This document shows positions 12,174 to 22,771 of a stretch of 64,000 bases of DNA, piece after piece. Source of the stretch: Thelephora terrestris (Eukaryota; Basidiomycota; Agaricomycetes; Thelephorales; Thelephoraceae); NCBI GenBank assembly GCA_015956445.1, contig WIUZ02000022.1:248001-312000 (forward strand), given 5' to 3'. The number at the start of each line of letters is the position of its first letter. The stretch's first letter is position 1. Both the position numbers and the translations under genes were made by a program. The notes beneath the pieces are model-generated. The model searched no databases. It was not told where the DNA came from and saw only the letters and a program-made list of their open reading frames with translations.

Positions 12174-12830
12174 CTAAGAGTTAGTGGCGTGCAGCATGGG
12201 TGACGCCAAGGGGGATCTGTGCAATCAAAGAGTAATAAAACAACGGGGGTGTCAGCATTGTGCAAAAGGGGAGGGGAGTCCGAGACGTGATGGCGTGGAC
12301 TTACTCTGGGCCTGTCTGACGAGGAACTGTTTCATCAAGGGCCGGCAGAGGCGAGGCGGAGGTGGCTGGCAAAAACGTGCCGGCGGAGGCAATGTCGGTA
12401 TGAGGCGGGGCGGCGGATGAAATGTAGGTATGGCTGAGAAGAACGCCACGCTCACGAAGGCGAAAGCGAATGTCCCCAATAAGATCTTCAACCTTGCAAA
12501 CTTGCGATTCCGTCATGCCTAGTAGGACCTCGTAGATTTTGACCTTCTCTATTGCCGAGTTCAAGAGGTTTGTGACGCGGGCCTTTTCCTGCACGAAGGC
12601 GTCTCGTTTTGCTCGGACTTCCTGGAGCAGTCTCTCCTGGGCCTCTGAGCTAGTAAGGGATCCATCACTGGCCACGTCGACAACCTTTAAGCCAAGATTA
12701 ATGAGCCTGCCGTGAAATGAGGTGTGAAGAAAGTACTCACCGGCAACACTGAGGTCATCTGGTCCACCAGTGTGATGAGAGATTCGATGCCATGAGGGGT
12801 GTTCAAGCTGCATTGAGTCTTAGTCGACAT
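12174..12830 (-). CDS. Small coiled-coil protein, second passenger gene of the Plavaka element
   Basis: Not recognised. The ATG at 12830 starts MSTKTQCSLNTPHGIESLIT; an intron (gtgagt..taaag) joins MTSVLP to VVDVASDGSLTSSEAQERLL. The centre is a long charged helix with heptad-like pattern (QEVRAKRDAFVQEKARVTNLL then IEKVKIYEVLLGMTES), followed by a Ser/Ala/Pro-rich tail. A last intron (gtaagt..gcacag) probably joins the end to ESPLASPMLHATNS and a stop at 12174; unspliced, translation stops at 12301. It is transcribed away from the transposase, whose ATG is 113 bp away, so the two probably share a promoter. A transposase partner role is inference from position only. Confidence 0.5.
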
Positions 12831-12943
12831 GGGGGATGAGATCGAGAGGAAGGAACTGTGGGAAACTTGCCTCCGGTCTACTCGCGTCCCCTAAGTCAGT
12901 GCCCAGGCGCCAAGTACTCAGCGCCAACACAAGGTCCAACACG
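12831..12943. promoter_or_regulatory. Divergent promoter inside the Plavaka element
   Basis: 113 bp separate the start codons of the reverse-strand coiled-coil gene and the forward transposase. No clear TATA box is visible. Confidence 0.5.
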
Positions 12944-15420
12944 ATGGCCCCCACGCCGTGTCCCACTTGCGGCATGGTTTTCGCAAACGATACCTCCGTC
13001 CTCAAACACATGAATCACCGGTTCTCACGCTGCAAGACTTTCTTTATTAACGAGGAACACCCACCAGCCTCTCCTCGCCCAGAAACCCCTCCCGTCCCTC
13101 CAGCAACCCCTCCTGTCCCTCCAGCAATACCGCCAAACCCTCCTTCCTCTCACTCGACAGAGTTCCCCCACGCTGGCTTTGTGCACGGTCGCAGTAACGG
13201 ATTCATGGGGAACTTCCACAGCGACCAACACGCAGACCAGCGGGCATCCAACATCTATTTCCCTTTTCAATCGAAAGGTGAATGGGAGATCGCATCCTTC
13301 CTCTCGTCTTCAGGTCTTTCTATGAAGAGGATCGACACTTTCCTCTCGCTGAGCACGGTACGCATGTTTACCATCTTCTGTTTGATGAAAAACTGATCAG
13401 CTCGGCCCTGTACTAGATCGCTGGCCTCGGTCTTTCCTTCAATTGCGCTAGGACTTTGCGCGGCCTCATCGAGCTGCTTCCCAGCGGGCCACCTTGGAAA
13501 TCAACCATTGTAACCATTCCTGGTTATTCCACGAAGACCCCACTCGTCCTATACTATCGCGATCCTCTTGAGTGCGTCGAATCGATCCTTACAAACCCAC
13601 TCTTCTCAGGCAAGATCAGTTACGCTCCGATAATGGAATACGACTCAAACGGGGAACGGCAATACAACGAATGGATTTCAAGCGATGGGGCATGGGATAC
13701 ACAGGCAAGACTTCCTATTGGAGCGACCTCACTCGGCATCGTGCTCTCATCGGACAAGACGGGACTCACAGCAATGACTGGCAACCACACAGCACACCCT
13801 CTCCTTATCACCCTCGCAAACATCCACTCCTCAGTTCGCCTGTCGAGTTCTTCGCATGCTCTCAAACTCCTCGCACTGATCCCTGTCCCCAAGTTTGTCG
13901 GCGTTCAAAAGAAAATTCGCGGGATCTTAGAGAACCGCCTTGTTCACGCCTGCCTCGATTTCGTGACCTCCCCCCTGAAGACGACCGCCCAGACAGGAGC
14001 CTGGATGAGGGACTACGGTGGCTATACCCGTTTCTGTTTCACTCCCCTCGTTGCCTATATCGCCGATACGCCTGAAGCCGCTGCGTTGACTGGCGTGGCA
14101 GGAAAGACGTCCCACCTCACCACGGCAACTTTCAGAGAGTTTGGCGATCCCTTCCAGCATCCCCCACGAACGGCTCTGGACATCCTTGCATCTCTCAACG
14201 ACCTCTCGCACTTCGACCCGTCTAATGTTGCCACCTACGCGACCAAGGCTCGAGAACTGCACCGCCTCAACGGCGTTGACCTCCCCTTTTGGCGCGACTG
14301 GAGGCTGCCCGACGGAACACTCCCGAACCCATCACAGGTCTTTCCGGTCGAGATCCTCCACCACCTCCACAAGTCTTTCTGGGACCACGACGTCAAATGG
14401 ATCCTTCGAGCAATCGGTGACGTTGAGTTGGATCGTCGCTTTGCCCTTCTCCAGCCGCGAAGCGGTTATCGCCACTTTCCTTCTGGGATCTCGTTGTTGA
14501 AACAGGTCACTGGTCGCAAACATCGAGACATTCAACGATACGTTCTTGGTTTGATCGCGGACTGTGTCCGTCCCGAGTTTGTCATCTGTGTCCGTGCTCT
14601 CCTCGACTTGCGGTATCTCTCGCAGCTTCACAACCTCAACATCGACATCCTGAATGACATCACTAGGGCCCTTGAGATATTCCACCAGTTCAAGCAGATC
14701 ATCCTCGACCTGAGCCTTCGTGTTGGAAAGAGCGGAGCCGCGATGACCCACTTCCAAATCCCGAAACTAGAGCTACTCCAGTCCATTGTCTCCTGCATCA
14801 AGTGGTCAGGGGCACTCCCCCAATGGTCCGCAGATGTCACAGAACGTCTACACATTGATCTCATCAAGGCGCCCCGGGAGAACACCAACAACCACGACTA
14901 CTACCCGCAGATATGTCGACACCTTGACCGCGATGAAAAACGCCGGCACTTCGAACTCGCAACAGCCATCCACACCGCGGCCGAAGTATACACACCTCAC
15001 CAAGCCGCTGGGCCGGACTGGATGTTCGACACTTGTGATGGCGATGGCAACAACTGGACGTCGGAGCTACCTCAAGTCGCACAAGTCTTTGGACCACCTC
15101 GGCCTATCACAGACCTGTTTGTCGTCGCCACAACCGAGACCCAAGCCCGCCCAACCGCCCGATTCCCACAAACGTTCTCCACCCCAACCACCGCCTTCCG
15201 TCTCAATGCCAGGGCCGATACTTCGCGCGCTGTCGTGACCGTATTTCGGACACTATCCGGAATCGCGACCTTCTCTCGACTATCGACAACCGCTGCGCGA
15301 GGTCTGGATGACTTCCCTCAGCATTCTCGACTGTCCCGACGAGGATTCGCCTGTCCCTTCACTTCGCCACATGTCCCTCTCTCCCTATTCTCCCTCGCGA
15401 CCTCCCGACGTTTTCCCCTT

Positions 15421-15495
15421 TCGACCTGCGACCTGCGACCTGCGACCTGCGACCTGCGACCTGCGCCCCCTCGACCCGCGACCTGCGACCTGCGT
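15421..15495. repeat. GACCTGC heptamer array within the LTR
   Basis: About seven copies of CGACCTG/GACCTGC in two blocks split by a C-rich spacer. Low-complexity satellite-like tract inside the U3 part of the solo LTR. Confidence 0.85.
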
Positions 15496-15880
15496 TTCTT
15501 AGCATTTAGTATCCCTAGGACTTTGTTTCCTTCACATTCCCTCCCGATCACGTCCCGATCAGTCCCAATCGCGTCCCGACTTTTCAGTACGTTTTATATC
15601 TTTAGTTTTCATCTCCCTATCTCCATTCCCTGCGTCCCGATCACGTCTCGATCGATCGCCCTGCTTGCGACTCCAGACCTCCCTCTGGTTCGTTTCTCAA
15701 CCACATTCCTTTCCTTCATCATTCCCTTCGATCCCCCGCCTTCCCTATGTCATAGACTCGTCATAAGGTCTCTTGACATCATTTTGGTTCGTTCCCTTTG
15801 GTTCCCTTCGTTCTCAGAGCCCTTAGCATTGTATATAAAGGCCCCTGTATTCGATAGACCACAGAATCAATCAGCAGCGT

Positions 15881-15891
<11 letters not shown>

Positions 15892-15924
<33 letters not shown>
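15892..15924. repeat. CT dinucleotide microsatellite
   Basis: About 16 uninterrupted CT units just downstream of the LTR TATA box, likely in its transcribed R/U5 part. Confidence 0.9.
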
Positions 15925-15926
<2 letters not shown>

Positions 15927-17038
15927 GAGGCCTAGCAGCGTTGCTACGGTCCTCCCTTCGGTTCCCTCGTCGTCTCGCCCTCGTTCTCGTCGTCCCTTTG
16001 GTCTCTCGTGTCCCGCTGGTGTCCCGATTTCTGACTATCTCATCCCGACGTTTCCCGACGTTTCCCTTAGTTGACTATTGGTAGTTTCGTGCCTTGGCTT
16101 TCCTATTGCCTTCTGCCCCGTTCTCCCGTTCTCTTCCCGACTTTCTCTCTCACCTTTCGTTAGCTTCCCGCAGATTTCCTAGAGGCTCGCGCCTCTAAAC
16201 CGAGGACCCGACCTTCTAACTGCCATCTCTGCCCTCTCGGACTCCGAAGGCTTTGTGGCTAGTTCAGCGCGAGGATCGTGGACGTCTCTACCAAGTTCGC
16301 CATTCCCGACCTTCTTCCTACGCTACGGGACTTCTTCTCGCACTACCTCCACGATCAACAGCATCGCACGATCGCAGGGAGAAGGGGACCACTCCGGGAC
16401 GCCGATGCACCCTTTGAAGACGTGAAAGTTTGGCATTCCGTCAGGATCCAAACCAAAGGTGGTCCTTCTTCTGCTACCCTCACTCCCCCTCGTAAGTTGT
16501 TTGCGTCTCCGCCAGGCAACGGATGGCCCACTGGCAGATGCGACACTGCAATATTCTCAGTTGATGGTGAGGGGAGTTCTGAGCGACCACCTCCTGGATT
16601 GGAAGGTGAGTTTTTTCCCTCGATATCTAATATGTGGCTGGATGCTGATAGAACGTGGGAGGTTTTTTTGTAGGTCAAATTCGCACTATCTTCCATCCCA
16701 TCTGGGAAGTTCCAACAGCACGTCCGCTGTATCTCGCATATGTCGAACGCTTCGACATTGTCCCCCAGACCCACCTCCCAAGAGGAGCCAGGCTTGCTCC
16801 CGATCCGATTCACGGTATGTATGTCTTGCGCAGAGCGTTTAGGAGCGATGGGTCTCCAATGGGTGGCATTGTTCCATTGCACCACCTCCGCATGCCTGTG
16901 AACCTGATCCCCAGATTCGGAGAAAAGGCTGACGCGCGCCTCACCGCTCGAACGTGTTTCAATAGCTGTCGTACATTTTTCCTCAACCATTACTTCGACA
17001 AGGAGGATTTTTCTTTTTTCCGAGAGAGCCTCTTCTGA

Positions 17039-17485
17039 TGATGTCGTAGCCGTTGCGGTACCGGGGTCCATATATTTCATCTTGCTTGTACGGTCGTTTG
17101 AATAGCTACTCTTTTTTGACAAATCAATACATCAATCATCGGCCAACCATATGTTATGTCCAATCTTGATATGTTTTAGTACTTTGAGTGAGCACAGATC
17201 ACGTAAACAAAATGCGTGCAAAACAAGCGCGGGCCCAAAAAAAACATGAGCCAGAAAAAACATGATCCAGCCGATCATAATTGCCGTGATCCCAGCCAAT
17301 CATCATCGCCCAGGTCCCAGCCAATCATAATCTTCCGTGCCCCAAATTGGCGACACAGCCCCGTCGCGTAACATGACCACTCCTGATTCAACATGAAGCG
17401 CCGAAATACAGCGCTCAAAGGATACCCGAACTACCCGAAAGCTACCCGAACACTACCCGCCGCTAAGTGTGAAGAACTTTGGTGG
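17039..17485. other. Right non-coding end of the Plavaka element
   Basis: Holds no gene. Contains three imperfect copies of CCAGCC(A/G)ATCAT(A/C)AT (about 17265-17335) and four TACCCG units (17429-17465: TACCCGAAC, TACCCGAAAG, TACCCGAACAC, TACCCGCC), matching the motif at the left end. Confidence 0.65.
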
Positions 17486-17548
17486 TTTTGCTGATGGGTC
17501 ACGACCAAGGAAGCGCCGATCACCATCGACGATACGATCACCATCCGA

Positions 17549-18162
17549 ATGACCTCCAGGGAAGATGAGAAGGAGACAACAAGGGAGCTCGGAAAGAATC
17601 CTTTCCCGGTGTCAAGAGTTCAAAAAATCTTGAAAGCAGATATAGTGAAGTGTCTTTCAGAATAGAAAGAGCTATGTAGCTAACAGGATGGACAGCAACT
17701 TCCAACTGTCTCGAAAGAGGCCGTGTTTCTCATCTCTGTCGCCACAGAGAAGTTCATCGAGCGATTGACCCAAGCTGGTCAACGTGTCGCCGAAAGGCAG
17801 TCACGGGCGACTATACAAGAGAGGGATATCTGTGAGGACAGATACACAACTCCTACTGACTGCTTCTAATACCCAGGCTAGGTACAGTGGTGCGAGGTGT
17901 GGAAGAATTCACGTTCCTTTGGGGTGAGTGTGTACGCAGTTCTTCTTCTTTATCTCATAACAGTTCTCCAGATGTCCTCAGCGATCCCGATGATTCGTAC
18001 CCTACTCGCGAAACAAAGGCGAAAAAGGCAAAAAATCCCAATCTCTCTGGGGATATTGGAGCGTTCTTTAACAAGCCCCTTGCACATGTCGTGGATTTCG
18101 GGGAGGACGTTATAATGAATGAAGGTGGGGTCGCTACTACAAGCGTGAAATCTAACGAATAG
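17549..18162 (+). CDS. Histone-fold protein, DNA polymerase epsilon subunit Dpb3 / CHRAC type
   Basis: Histone-fold subunit that pairs with a Dpb4-type partner in DNA polymerase epsilon or ISW/CHRAC remodelers. Four exons: 17549-17644, 17687-17831, 17882-17923 and 17972-18162, giving 157 residues in one clean frame. Landmarks are NPFPVSRVQKILKAD, then LPTVSKEAVFLISVATEKF, IERLTQAGQRVAERQSRAT and DICTVVRGVEEFTFLWD, the full CBFD/NF-YB-type fold. A short acidic and Lys-rich tail follows (RETKAKKAKN). The start codon lies only 53 bp after the right end of the Plavaka element, so its promoter may lie in the element. A NF-YC assignment is less likely because the tail and Dpb3-like motif match better. 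Confidence 0.85.
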
Positions 18163-19386
18163 ATATCCTGGGAAGTGTGCTATGGTTAGGTGTTGAATTA
18201 TCTTATGGATCATCCCAACAGTCAAATTCATGACCAACCCATGCCCGTGGAAGTGGCCACCATTCACACGCGCTCGACAACAGCTGGTTGGCACGCGCAT
18301 GGGCATCTGGGTAATTTAACTGAATCCCCAACTTACCCCCAACCCAACAAGCATGCTGCCTTGGTTTTATTCGAGGATCTACGAAGAGCGAGAGTTCAAC
18401 GTTCACTATCGGTGTCAGGGGGTGAATATCCTTCCGACCTGCCGGGGTCTTGGCCTGATACGCCCTGAAGTCCTCTTGGCTCTGGAAAGTCAGCTTTAAC
18501 GCTTGCTCTCTCTGTTGGGATCCGCTCAACTAGCTGCCAGTGTCGTGACCAACGCCATGTTCACCCGTAGCGACCGAGGGTTCTTGATCAAGAATAACGA
18601 ACGACTAGCAAGTTGTTGAGGCCGTTCCTGCGCCGCCATCCGGGGAGGACACCTCCGCCAATATTGTCCCCATAAGTTTCCGGGCTGAATTCAATTGCTA
18701 CCTACTTTTGCCGAGAGTGAAGGTGACACCTTGCCGCAAACTGCTCCCGGGAACTGGCGGATTTCATCATCCATGGTATTGACGCTGCGGAGATGCCCAC
18801 AGTCTAAGTAACCAAAAAATCTATCGATTACATCCGTGTCCAGGGTTGAAATAATTTTTCGGGAGTGGGGACTTTGTATCACCCGATCTGACCTCGTAAT
18901 CCACAAAATGAGGTATCGTTTGCCTTTATGACCTTGACGTCACGGTGCAATATATCGACATTTCCCCGTTTGTCAAGCCCATGAGGTGGATAGACCCATG
19001 ATCTTCACAAGTATGAAGCAAGGAGCCGGTGGTAGTACCTTCGTCGGGTTCGATATTGAGCTCGTGGGAAACGACTAAAATACGAAATGGAATCTGAACG
19101 ATCGGGCGACGAGGTTGCATCCTACCCGGACGGCGTGAATATATATAATGAGTAAACAGATTCAAGTACAGAGATGAGATACGTTCGTCATTACGTTTCG
19201 GAGTTGCATGAACGATACGAAGATACGACAATGAATGGAAAGGTAACAGGGGAGACAGCAAGGCAAGAAAGCGGCGACGTACTGTACCTATAACGGATTA
19301 GAGAAGCAACAGAGATCAGGGAGGTCCCCTGACGAAGAGTCCAGGGAGCGGTAAGGTGAGAGAGGGAGGGAGTGGTTAAAACTTGA
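18163..19386. other. 1.2-kb stretch with only unrecognised short reading frames
   Basis: Lies between the stop codons of the convergent Dpb3-like and RING genes. Reverse-strand frames at 18203-18529 (108 codons), 18691-18906 and 18926-19261 (111 codons) look moderately coding, and an ATATATATA tract lies at 19138-19146. I could not join them by splice sites into a protein I recognise. They may be a degraded or fast-evolving gene, or long UTRs. Confidence 0.35.
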
Positions 19387-22300
19387 TCAAGTAGCGGGAA
19401 TAGTGGGAGATGTCGGATTCGAGCTTGATTCTTGGTCCGCGGTGGTGGATACCCCTTTCATTCTGCAGGCAGGGCAACTATTTCTACCAACCTGCAGCCA
19501 CTTATCAACGCAATTCTGGTGGAAGAAGTGTTTACAGGACATGAGGCGGAGATCTTGCTCAGGTTCATAGTCATCCAAACATATCATGCACTGGTGCGGA
19601 ATTAAGATATGGGAGAGGGGGTAGGGGGGTTGAAGCTCACCCTGTCAATGCAATTGGAAGCCACTTTATCCTCAGTAGCGTACTGCGGTATATCCGTCGA
19701 CTTGATAATCCGAAGCCCAGACTTCTCGATATCTTCGGGGGTCGCAGTCGGCGGCTTGACTTGGCCAATAAGAGCAGCGAGCTCCCTGTAATCTGGGGTC
19801 AGAATCACTGATATATAAGATGGTGAGAATACGAACCATAAGGCATCGTATGAATCCATTCCGTCTGTCCCAGTGACTATGTGGTGGTTTGGAGGGTAAT
19901 AGCCGCCAATCACATATATCAAGAACGTTCTTGAAGCGGCCCTATCGTTAGCGTTTGTCGTGGAGGATCCGTTCCTACGTCCGGGCCGCAAGTTCCTGAG
20001 AGCATCTGCTGCTCTAGTATGCCAAGGTCGCCCTCTCATGGTCTGTTCACCATCTTCGCCGTAACCCCATGGTTCAGCTGGTAGGACAGACCCGTCGCCC
20101 CTGTTGTCTGGGTGGGCAAAAAGTCCGTCGCCCTCCTCAGATTGCTCAGGTCTCTGAGGATCTATATTGACGGACTGTAACCCCACAATAATAACGGGAA
20201 CAACCACATCCGTCTGCACTGATGGAACTGCTTGTGGGGGGACACTGGATGAAGGAACAGGTGTGTCTGGTCGCGGGGGATGTCCTAAGCGAGCTCCTTC
20301 GCTCGATGGGGCCAATGGTGGGGTTTGCGAGGGCGAGCGAGGAGTGATTGTAGTATGATCAACACCAGAGACAGGGGGATTCGATCGGGGCGGGGCGATT
20401 ATGGGAGGGAATCGGTATGACCTCCAAAGATTGATTCCACCTGCAACTCTCCGCTCCGGTATGGGTGGATTCTGCGTTGGTGGCGATGCCGTTGTCGGGG
20501 TGGTTAGACCGGGAGTCTCCGTAGGTTCTACAGCCTCTGCGCTGCCGGAAGCTTCCGCCAACGGCCGTTGACCCGCGTGGTCAGATGTAGCGACCTGCGG
20601 TGTACTCGTGTCACTGCTGGACTCTCCGGTGATCGCAGAAGCTTCATTACCCCCAGACCCTGGCGGCACATCGGAGTCTGTTGGCTGTTCTGCGGAGGCA
20701 TCTTCGGAAAGCACTATCCTAAGGTCCGCTTGTAGATTGTACAAGAAACGTTCGAACGTGCCTTCTGGTGGAGGGATAGAAGGAACGTTTGTCATCACGT
20801 TCGGAGTAGTAGGTGTGGCTTCATCCGTTTGTCGGCCTGGTCCTTCCTCCTGAAGTCCCAGTCCGGTGCCGAGAACCCTTGCCATTTCGGTGATCATCGC
20901 TTCTCCTGTCCCGGTGCGACCAGCATCCCGACCATCCCCAAATGCTTCTGGCGTCGCATTTCCGGGGTTATTCCTCCCGTCACGAAGGCCCAGGCGTTCT
21001 CTGAGACTATCCCAAGCGCCCCTGAGTCGCTCCCGGCTGAGATTATGCCCATTCGCGCCAGGGTTATTGGCAGTACCCGTGCCCAGGTCGCGCTCCATGG
21101 GAAAGCCAAGCTCTGCAAGAGTGTCCAACGGTCTAAATCCATTAACTCCGAGGCCAGCAGTCGGGGTTGGAGAGGTGGGACGGGGGATGTTTGGGTCGGG
21201 CAATGGTTCCGTGCGTCCCGCAAATGAAGTTGGGGAAAAGAGTGAAGCTGCCGTTGCGGCAGCGGCAACGCTATGCGATTGCAATTGATCAGCGAATTGC
21301 TCAAGGGATTAATGTTGTCATACCTCAAAAGAGTACCGAGTACATCTATGCTTCCAGGAGATAGCGGTCGCTGTTGTGCAGTCTGGTTGTCGGTGTCAGG
21401 GTCTGAGGGGGCGGTGGGGGCTGTCGAATCGGAAAGAAAATCTGACGTTCCGTTCGTAGAATCGGAGCCAGGGGAAGGAGCGTCCGCCGTTCCATCGCCT
21501 TCTGTGATCGTATTCCCCCGGCTATCGTTGAGCATACTCGCTGGGCGGCGAATAATAGAAGACAATCCGCGGCTGTTCCGACTTACGGGGTTCTCCCCTG
21601 TGGGTGTTGACGGCCGGGATCGAACTGAACCAGAGAATAAACCACTATTCGGTCGGGAAGAGGTCGTTGGAAAGGCGGTATTGTTGGTCTGGGCGCTGTT
21701 GCTGTTGTTACCGCTGTTGTTGGGCGCCGATCCGGTATCTATCGTATTCACGACTCCCTGGACAACTACCAGTGTCCCGGGTGGTGGGAAGTGGCGGGGG
21801 GCAGGTTGCGATTGGTCCAATGGTGGATGAATGGAAGGTGTTGGGTCCTGAGGAGGACCAGCGCGGGTAGGAGCGAGGGTGATTGGGGGAGGTGGGTGAA
21901 CGAGCTCAAGGGGTGGGGGTGAGACACCGATGTCACTGTTCGTGAAAGGCTCAGGAAGAACATTCCCTATTCCTGCCGGGTTGGTGAGCAGAGAGGAGGA
22001 ACTTTGTCTGCGTGTTGGAACTGGGGACACCGGATGCTGCGAAGATGTTGACGGCTTTGGTTGCTCGTCTTCTTCACCGTCGACTACCTCTACTGCTCGC
22101 TCTTTGCCTTTCCTCTTATTAGGTCTTACAGAAGCAAGGGCTGTGTGCCCATCTTCCGTGGCACCTAATGATAGAGCACGGGAAATCCGTCTCCAACCCT
22201 TTCTTGACGAAAGAGGAGCATCGGAGCGAGGGTTAGAATCTTGGGTAGGCTCCAAAGAGGCCTTGGGCTTTGCGACAAGGCCAACAATGCTCCGACGGAT

Positions 22301-22456
22301 TGTAGATCTTCGCGAACGTTTTGGACGTTCCGACGAAGCTACCGTACCGTCATCGGGAGATGGGGTAGAGGAGGCCGGGATTTGGTTAGATGGACCTGCG
22401 GTAGAGTGTGAGTTAGAAGCCTTGGAGATTTTTTGCTTCGATGTTGTTTGGCCCAT
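19387..22456 (-). CDS. Membrane-anchored RING-H2 ubiquitin ligase with N-myristoylation signal
   Basis: Putative E3 ligase of about 970 residues. The ATG at 22456 starts MGQTTSKQ, a good N-myristoylation consensus (Gly2, Ser6). About 800 disordered Ser/Pro/Thr-rich residues follow. Intron 21271-21323 (gtatga..catag, 53 nt) joins DVLGTLL to SVAAAATAASLFS. A conserved block near the end (YVIGGYYPPNHHIVTGT, LAALIGQVKPPTATPEDIEK) precedes the last intron, which joins ASNCIDR to CMICLDDYEPEQDLRL. The RING has all eight ligands in C3H2C3 order (CMIC, SCKH, FFHQNC, SCPAC). Stop at 19387. Expected at the plasma or vacuolar membrane if myristoylated. Substrates unknown. Confidence 0.85.
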
Positions 22457-22771
22457 TTCTATTCGAGTATCGATTGAGGCGGACTCAGTCTGGCTGCGGT
22501 GCAAAGGTGGTCGTGACACGCCAAGAGAGTGGGAAGAAGAAGTGAGGTATTATACAGATGGAAAATGTAAATTGGGCGTGTGTGGTGGTCAGAGGCAGAG
22601 GAAAGGATGGGGGGACTGTGAGAACGTCGTCGAACACGGGTGTTTGTGCAGAGGTGTGACGAATCGTACCGCCACCGCAACGCACAGTCACGCGTGACCG
22701 CTGACTCAAGCAGTGGAGACTGAGGAGAGAACTCCATAACATTGCTGAACAGCCTATTGTAAGCACAAATA
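22457..22771. promoter_or_regulatory. Upstream region of the RING-H2 gene
   Basis: 315 bp between the FIST-gene stop and the RING-gene start, both on the reverse strand. It should hold the RING promoter. No motif stands out. Confidence 0.4.

Larger units (their letters stand above)
15231..16266 (+). mobile_element. Solo LTR of a retrotransposon inside the Plavaka transposase
   Basis: Begins TGTCGTGACC and ends CTAGTTCA, the canonical TG..CA form, and is flanked by GCGC on both sides (15227-15230 and 16267-16270), a 4-bp target duplication. A TATATAAAG box lies at 15832-15840, the expected U3 promoter, and a CT-repeat follows. Its size and ends suit a Ty3/Gypsy-type LTR, but with no internal region the family is inference. 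It reads open in the transposase frame as far as 16074. Confidence 0.8.
12944..17038 (+). pseudogene. Plavaka transposase gene, split by a solo LTR
   Basis: Transposase of the CMC superfamily. The ATG at 12944 opens MAPTPCPTCGMVFANDTSVL with a C2H(H)C finger, then a Pro-rich linker and the typical NIYFPF / GEWEIASFLSSSGLS block. Intron 13358-13416 joins LSLST to IAGLGLSFNCARTLRGLIEL. The core SSDKTGLTAMTGNHTAHPLL and the DDE-like region follow. At 15230 the frame is interrupted by a 1036-bp LTR. Leaving out 15231-16270, the frame continues exactly (..TSRA then RIVDVSTKFAIPDLL), crosses a second intron at 16606-16673 and ends at 17038 with the usual C-terminal block (RSDGSPMGGIVPLHHL, LIPRFGEKA). 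The sum of these exons is 976 codons including stop with no other break. As it stands the encoded enzyme lacks its natural C-terminus, unless the LTR is spliced out. Confidence 0.85.
8997..17496 (+). mobile_element. Plavaka-type DNA transposon (CMC superfamily), about 8.5 kb
   Basis: Bounded by CATCAGCAAAA at 8997-9007 and its exact reverse complement at 17486-17496, my candidate terminal inverted repeats. The flanks are ..CGG and GGT.., so any target duplication is at most GG. Clusters of TACCCG/CGGGTA lie inside both ends (9012-9070, 9120-9300, 17429-17465), as expected for subterminal transposase sites. Inside are the transposase (12944-17038) and two reverse-strand genes (9705-12012, 12174-12830). 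A solo LTR has inserted into the transposase. Transposase identity is strong; the exact ends are inference. Confidence 0.75.

Noticed and set aside
15231-16074. Open frame through the LTR as a real C-terminal domain of the transposase
   Set aside because: Low-complexity repeats, LTR borders with target duplication, and the true C-terminal domain found beyond 16270 show it is insertion sequence.
18926-19120. HRDVK in one reverse frame, like a protein kinase catalytic loop
   Set aside because: The frame is closed by nearby stops on both sides and no glycine loop, VAIK lysine or DFG could be found; probably chance.
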